Positions 19,754 to 21,752 of a DNA stretch of 21,752 nt are shown here, one piece after another. Position numbers and translations under genes: made by a program. Below the pieces are notes generated by a model that was not told the origin of the DNA, made no database searches, and worked only from the letters and a program-made list of their open reading frames with translations. How positions within the stretch are numbered: the first letter of the stretch is position 1; each line of letters opens with the position of its first letter. This DNA is from Chara braunii (taxonomy: Eukaryota > Streptophyta > Charophyceae > Charales > Characeae), in contig BFEA01000438.1 of assembly GCA_003427395.1 (NCBI GenBank), positions 273,036 through 294,787 on the forward strand, read 5' to 3'.

Positions 19754-20245
19754 ATGGCATTCAAACGTAAATTCGAACACACAAAAAAAGCAGTATACAA
19801 AAGCACACCACTCATGAAGAGAAAAGGAAAAGAAAAAGAACCGAGCGCAGGTAAAATTAAAGATATACATGAAGCACAGCGATGTCAGGCGAATGGACCC
19901 AACACCGTGTTTCTGCCAGTCGCCTATCCGGCGTCATCAGGGGTCGCTGTACCTAGCGCAGGATGAAGAAAGACTAGACCTACAGTAATACTTATACCGA
20001 AACAAAGAAAGATCCCGGGACAGGCAGGCGAGGCCCAAGTGCCGAAGGTACAGGAAAAAACCAATCTAAAAATCAGGTACCGACCCCCATCGGGTCATAA
20101 AAAACTGAGTCCTAAGCCTACAGCTAAGGAGTTAAATCCTAGCAAAAGAAATACTATTAGAGTTACTGTAAAAAGTGTTACGAAGATCTACAGGTCACCA
20201 GTTCAAGCTCCGCAAAGTCAAAAGGAAGTACAGATTCTAAAAAAT
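19754..20245 (+). pseudogene. Lysine-rich basic ORF, unknown function, one stop
   Basis: From the Met at 19754 one frame continues to the LINE fragment near 20250, broken only by a TGA at 19964-19966. A CGA-to-TGA change (GGA TGA AGA) would explain the stop. The protein would have been at least 164 residues and very basic, with Lys/Arg-rich segments (MKRKGKEKE, KIRYRPPSGHKKLSPKPTAK) spread along it and no predicted membrane segment or recognised domain. Low complexity and charge suggest nucleic-acid binding. It starts 186 bp from the gag-like ORF1 in the opposite direction, so it may belong to the same element or to an older flanking one. Its C-terminus is replaced by LINE sequence. Confidence 0.5.
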
Positions 20246-20249
20246 GCCC

Positions 20250-20290
20250 GTCTCTCATCTCCTGCTGGAAAGCGGGTCCAGCGTCCCTGA
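20250..20290 (-). mobile_element. LINE 3' UTR fragment with hairpin
   Basis: Contains the GCTGGA/TCCAGC hairpin (20264-20282) and the following GCGTCCCT, as at 3543-3566. It interrupts the basic ORF. There is no poly(A) tail directly beside it. Confidence 0.6.
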
Positions 20291-20302
20291 ACATTGTGAT
20301 TT

Positions 20303-20368
20303 GTTTGTATGAGTGGACATGCAATTGTAATGACTGTTTGTGTGAGCAGACATGCAATTGTAATAACT
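20303..20368. repeat. 33-bp tandem duplication
   Basis: 20303-20335 and 20336-20368 are two copies of a unit containing GACATGCAATTGTAAT, with a few differences. Confidence 0.9.
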
Positions 20369-20377
20369 GCATAGTCA

Positions 20378-20414
20378 GGCTGCAAAAAAAAAAAAAAAAA
20401 AAAAAAAAGGCTGC
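20378..20414. repeat. A25 tract flanked by direct repeats
   Basis: GGCTGC occurs directly on both sides (20378-20383 and 20409-20414) of 25 A residues. The right copy continues CAAATT, so the match may extend to GGCTGCAAA. This is what a retrotransposition event truncated down to its tail would leave, though local slippage is possible. Confidence 0.6.
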
Positions 20415-20749
20415 AAATTGCGGCTGACTTACCATGGGCAGCACTGGCCCATATCCCAGCTAGATAATCTGGCCGGCCGACACCGCAGGACAGATAAGTC
20501 CATCCCCTGGCCTGCCTCACTGACCTGGGTTGGCCCATCCCCTCTAGACCAAGGGCAGGGGAACTAAACTCACCAGCAATGGCCGCCAAAGCCCACTTGG
20601 ACAGCGACCCTATGGGCCTCGATCCTGGCCTTTTGGAGAGAGGCAGCTCCAGCAAAGACTCAGCCGCCATCTACACTGCATGAGGTCTGGTGCCAATCGT
20701 GCTTTGGTAACCCTCACCTTTTGTTTTGTTTTTTTTTGCAAACCCTCGT
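20415..20749. other. No gene recognised
   Basis: Unique-looking DNA with a minus-strand open frame (20218-20670) that crosses the A-tract and lacks any domain. It may be the upstream part of the plus-strand LINE fragment that follows, but similarity is not visible by eye. Confidence 0.4.
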
Positions 20750-21315
20750 CTCGTCACATTCTAAACCCCCAAAGGCAGCCCTTGTCAATCAAACAATGGC
20801 TTTCATGGGTTCAAAAAGGCATCTTTACAGTAGGGAGGACCTCTGGGATACCCAGCCCAGGCAAGACGATGGAAAGTGGCAGAGCAGCTGCCAGCCCGAC
20901 TAAAATGCCTCCACAACCTGGACATGAGAAACTGCAGCAGCTGCAAGACGCGGTGCCCATTGCCTGGGTACAGGCCCTCTATGATGCCCCACAGTTACAC
21001 GAAGGGGGCTGGGTCGTCACGGGAGATTCCCTCCCATCCCCATACAGGGTAGACAAGTGCACGGAATATTATTGCCCTAGGACCTGGCAGTCTTGCTACT
21101 GGGCCATCTGTCGAAGTTCCCGGCTGCGAAGTCCCCTTTCCAGCTCAATCTGTTCAGGTTTCAGGTACACATGTCAGACTCCGCAAGTTCTCATGACAGC
21201 CTGGCCGGCTCGCTGCTCCCGTGAACATAAAGAACATTCCTTTGGATTCCTCCAAGCTAAACAACATGTCATAGACACGCTGAGACATAACATTCACAGT
21301 GCATGGATGGACCCA
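20750..21315 (+). pseudogene. LINE ORF2 C-terminal fragment, internally deleted
   Basis: The plus-strand translation includes LQQLQDAVPIAWVQAL and GGWVV (about 20928-21018), matching CQLQEAVPLAWIQQL and GDWVV of the long LINE (about 5700-5615). Further on, VLMTAWPARC and FGFLQAKQHV (about 21187-21270) match LLMIAWRARC and FGLPQAKEHI (about 4830-4760). The distance between the two blocks is 192 bp here and 807 bp in the long LINE. About 615 bp, including the zf-RVT-like finger, have therefore been lost. Frames shift near 20830. It is a diverged member of the same LINE family in the opposite orientation, with no active domain. Confidence 0.8.
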
Positions 21316-21327
21316 CCCAACTCAAGG

Positions 21328-21390
21328 GCACCCCGAGTTGGGTCCCGAGCACAATGGAGGACCATACAATGAGACAGGAACTCGGGGTGC
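21328..21390. repeat. 12-bp inverted repeat before poly(T)
   Basis: GCACCCCGAGTT (21328-21339) is repeated inverted as AACTCGGGGTGC (21379-21390), directly followed by the T-run. A competing 9-bp hairpin ACCCAACTC/GAGTTGGGT overlaps the left arm. On the plus strand, stem plus T-run looks like a terminator, but the T-run is better explained as a retroelement tail. Confidence 0.7.
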
Positions 21391-21392
21391 TC

Positions 21393-21530
21393 TTTTTTTT
21401 TTTTTTTTTTTTTTTTTTATATATATAAAGAAACAGCCCGAGCGGCTACGAGGGGTGCTGATTTGATCAGACACCACTAGCAGTGTCGGGATGGCTCCAT
21501 ATGGCTGGACCCAGACCGGAAATTGGGAGA
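21393..21530 (-). mobile_element. LINE 3' end with terminal hairpin and tail
   Basis: T26 (21393-21418) then a TATATATA stretch and a 54-nt hairpin (21437-21490). On the minus strand the stems are CCCGA/TCGGG, GCTA/TAGC, GGTG/CACC and CTGAT/ATCAG. It matches the 3' end of the long LINE at 3457-3510 in length and fold. The GGAGCC-like and CTGGGTCCAGCC segments beside it continue the 3' UTR similarity. Only the 3' end can be recognised; the body would extend to the right. Confidence 0.75.
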
Positions 21531-21752
21531 CCTGGATAACACGCAACAACTAAGCTGGAAGGCATGATGACAAACACGACACCATGGCCACGTCGGCCGC
21601 TATCGATGTTCCGTCGCCTGGTGCCTGGTCTGCCTAGTATCACCTACAGGCTACTGCCATCCTGCCATCCTGCCGGACCAGCCGCCAGTGCCACCCTCCC
21701 CACGTCCCCCCAGCCATCTCCCCCCCAGCCACAGACTCCATCTGCGGCACCC
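21531..21752. other. No gene recognised, C-rich end of window
   Basis: Contains a small CTGCCATC tandem (about 21655-21675) and C-rich, proline-coding DNA on the plus strand. It may be 3' UTR of the minus-strand LINE just described or the proline-rich start of another LINE ORF1. The window edge prevents a decision. Confidence 0.4.

Noticed and set aside
1-21752. CRISPR array, prokaryotic operon, rRNA or integron
   Set aside because: No regularly spaced short repeats with unique spacers, no ribosome-binding-site-led gene series and no rRNA-like blocks were seen.

Overview
The window looks like accessory, repeat-dominated DNA from a large plant-lineage nuclear genome. It has no prokaryotic operons, no rRNA or tRNA genes, and no intact cellular gene that I can support. 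What it holds is a pile of decayed mobile elements separated by very long A/T homopolymers. The combination of a plant L1-type LINE and a CCHC/coiled-coil plus GIY-YIG protein pair resembles gene families I remember from the charophyte alga Chara braunii. That organism assignment is a recollection and a protein search would settle it.

Layout: positions 1-3100 are a (GT) microsatellite, a truncated LINE 3' end, a nested inverted/direct repeat cluster (639-938) and AT-rich DNA with many 19-35 nt A or T runs. Position 3101 starts a dispersed repeat that is found again, internally shortened and inverted, near 16.9 kb. Positions 3431 to about 14860 are one long minus-strand LINE. In its own direction this has a very long proline-rich ORF1 with a zinc knuckle, split by a 289-bp foldback MITE-like insertion. 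ORF2 follows, with a C-rich polyproline leader, an AP-type endonuclease, a reverse transcriptase, a zf-RVT-like finger and a C-terminal region. The 3' UTR carries two conserved hairpins and ends in a poly(A) tail. Stops, frameshifts and Asp-to-Asn changes in both catalytic domains show this copy is dead.

Positions 14889-16845 hold tandem and inverted repeats, some strongly G-rich, and no convincing gene. Positions 16910-19567 (minus) are a second retroelement: ORF1 is a CCHC/coiled-coil gag-like protein, and ORF2 begins with a GIY-YIG nuclease domain and is cut off before any reverse transcriptase. This order fits Penelope-like elements with an N-terminal GIY-YIG domain. Head-to-head with it, 186 bp away, is a lysine-rich plus-strand ORF of unknown function (19754 to about 20245) with one internal stop.

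Positions 20250-21752 are more LINE debris: a 3' UTR hairpin fragment, a plus-strand ORF2 fragment that lost about 615 bp, and a separate minus-strand LINE 3' end whose terminal hairpin matches the long LINE. Comparison of the LINE 3' ends shows two conserved RNA-hairpin candidates, one with a paired base change. Together with the permuted Penelope-like element and its divergent partner ORF, these are the most interesting content here.
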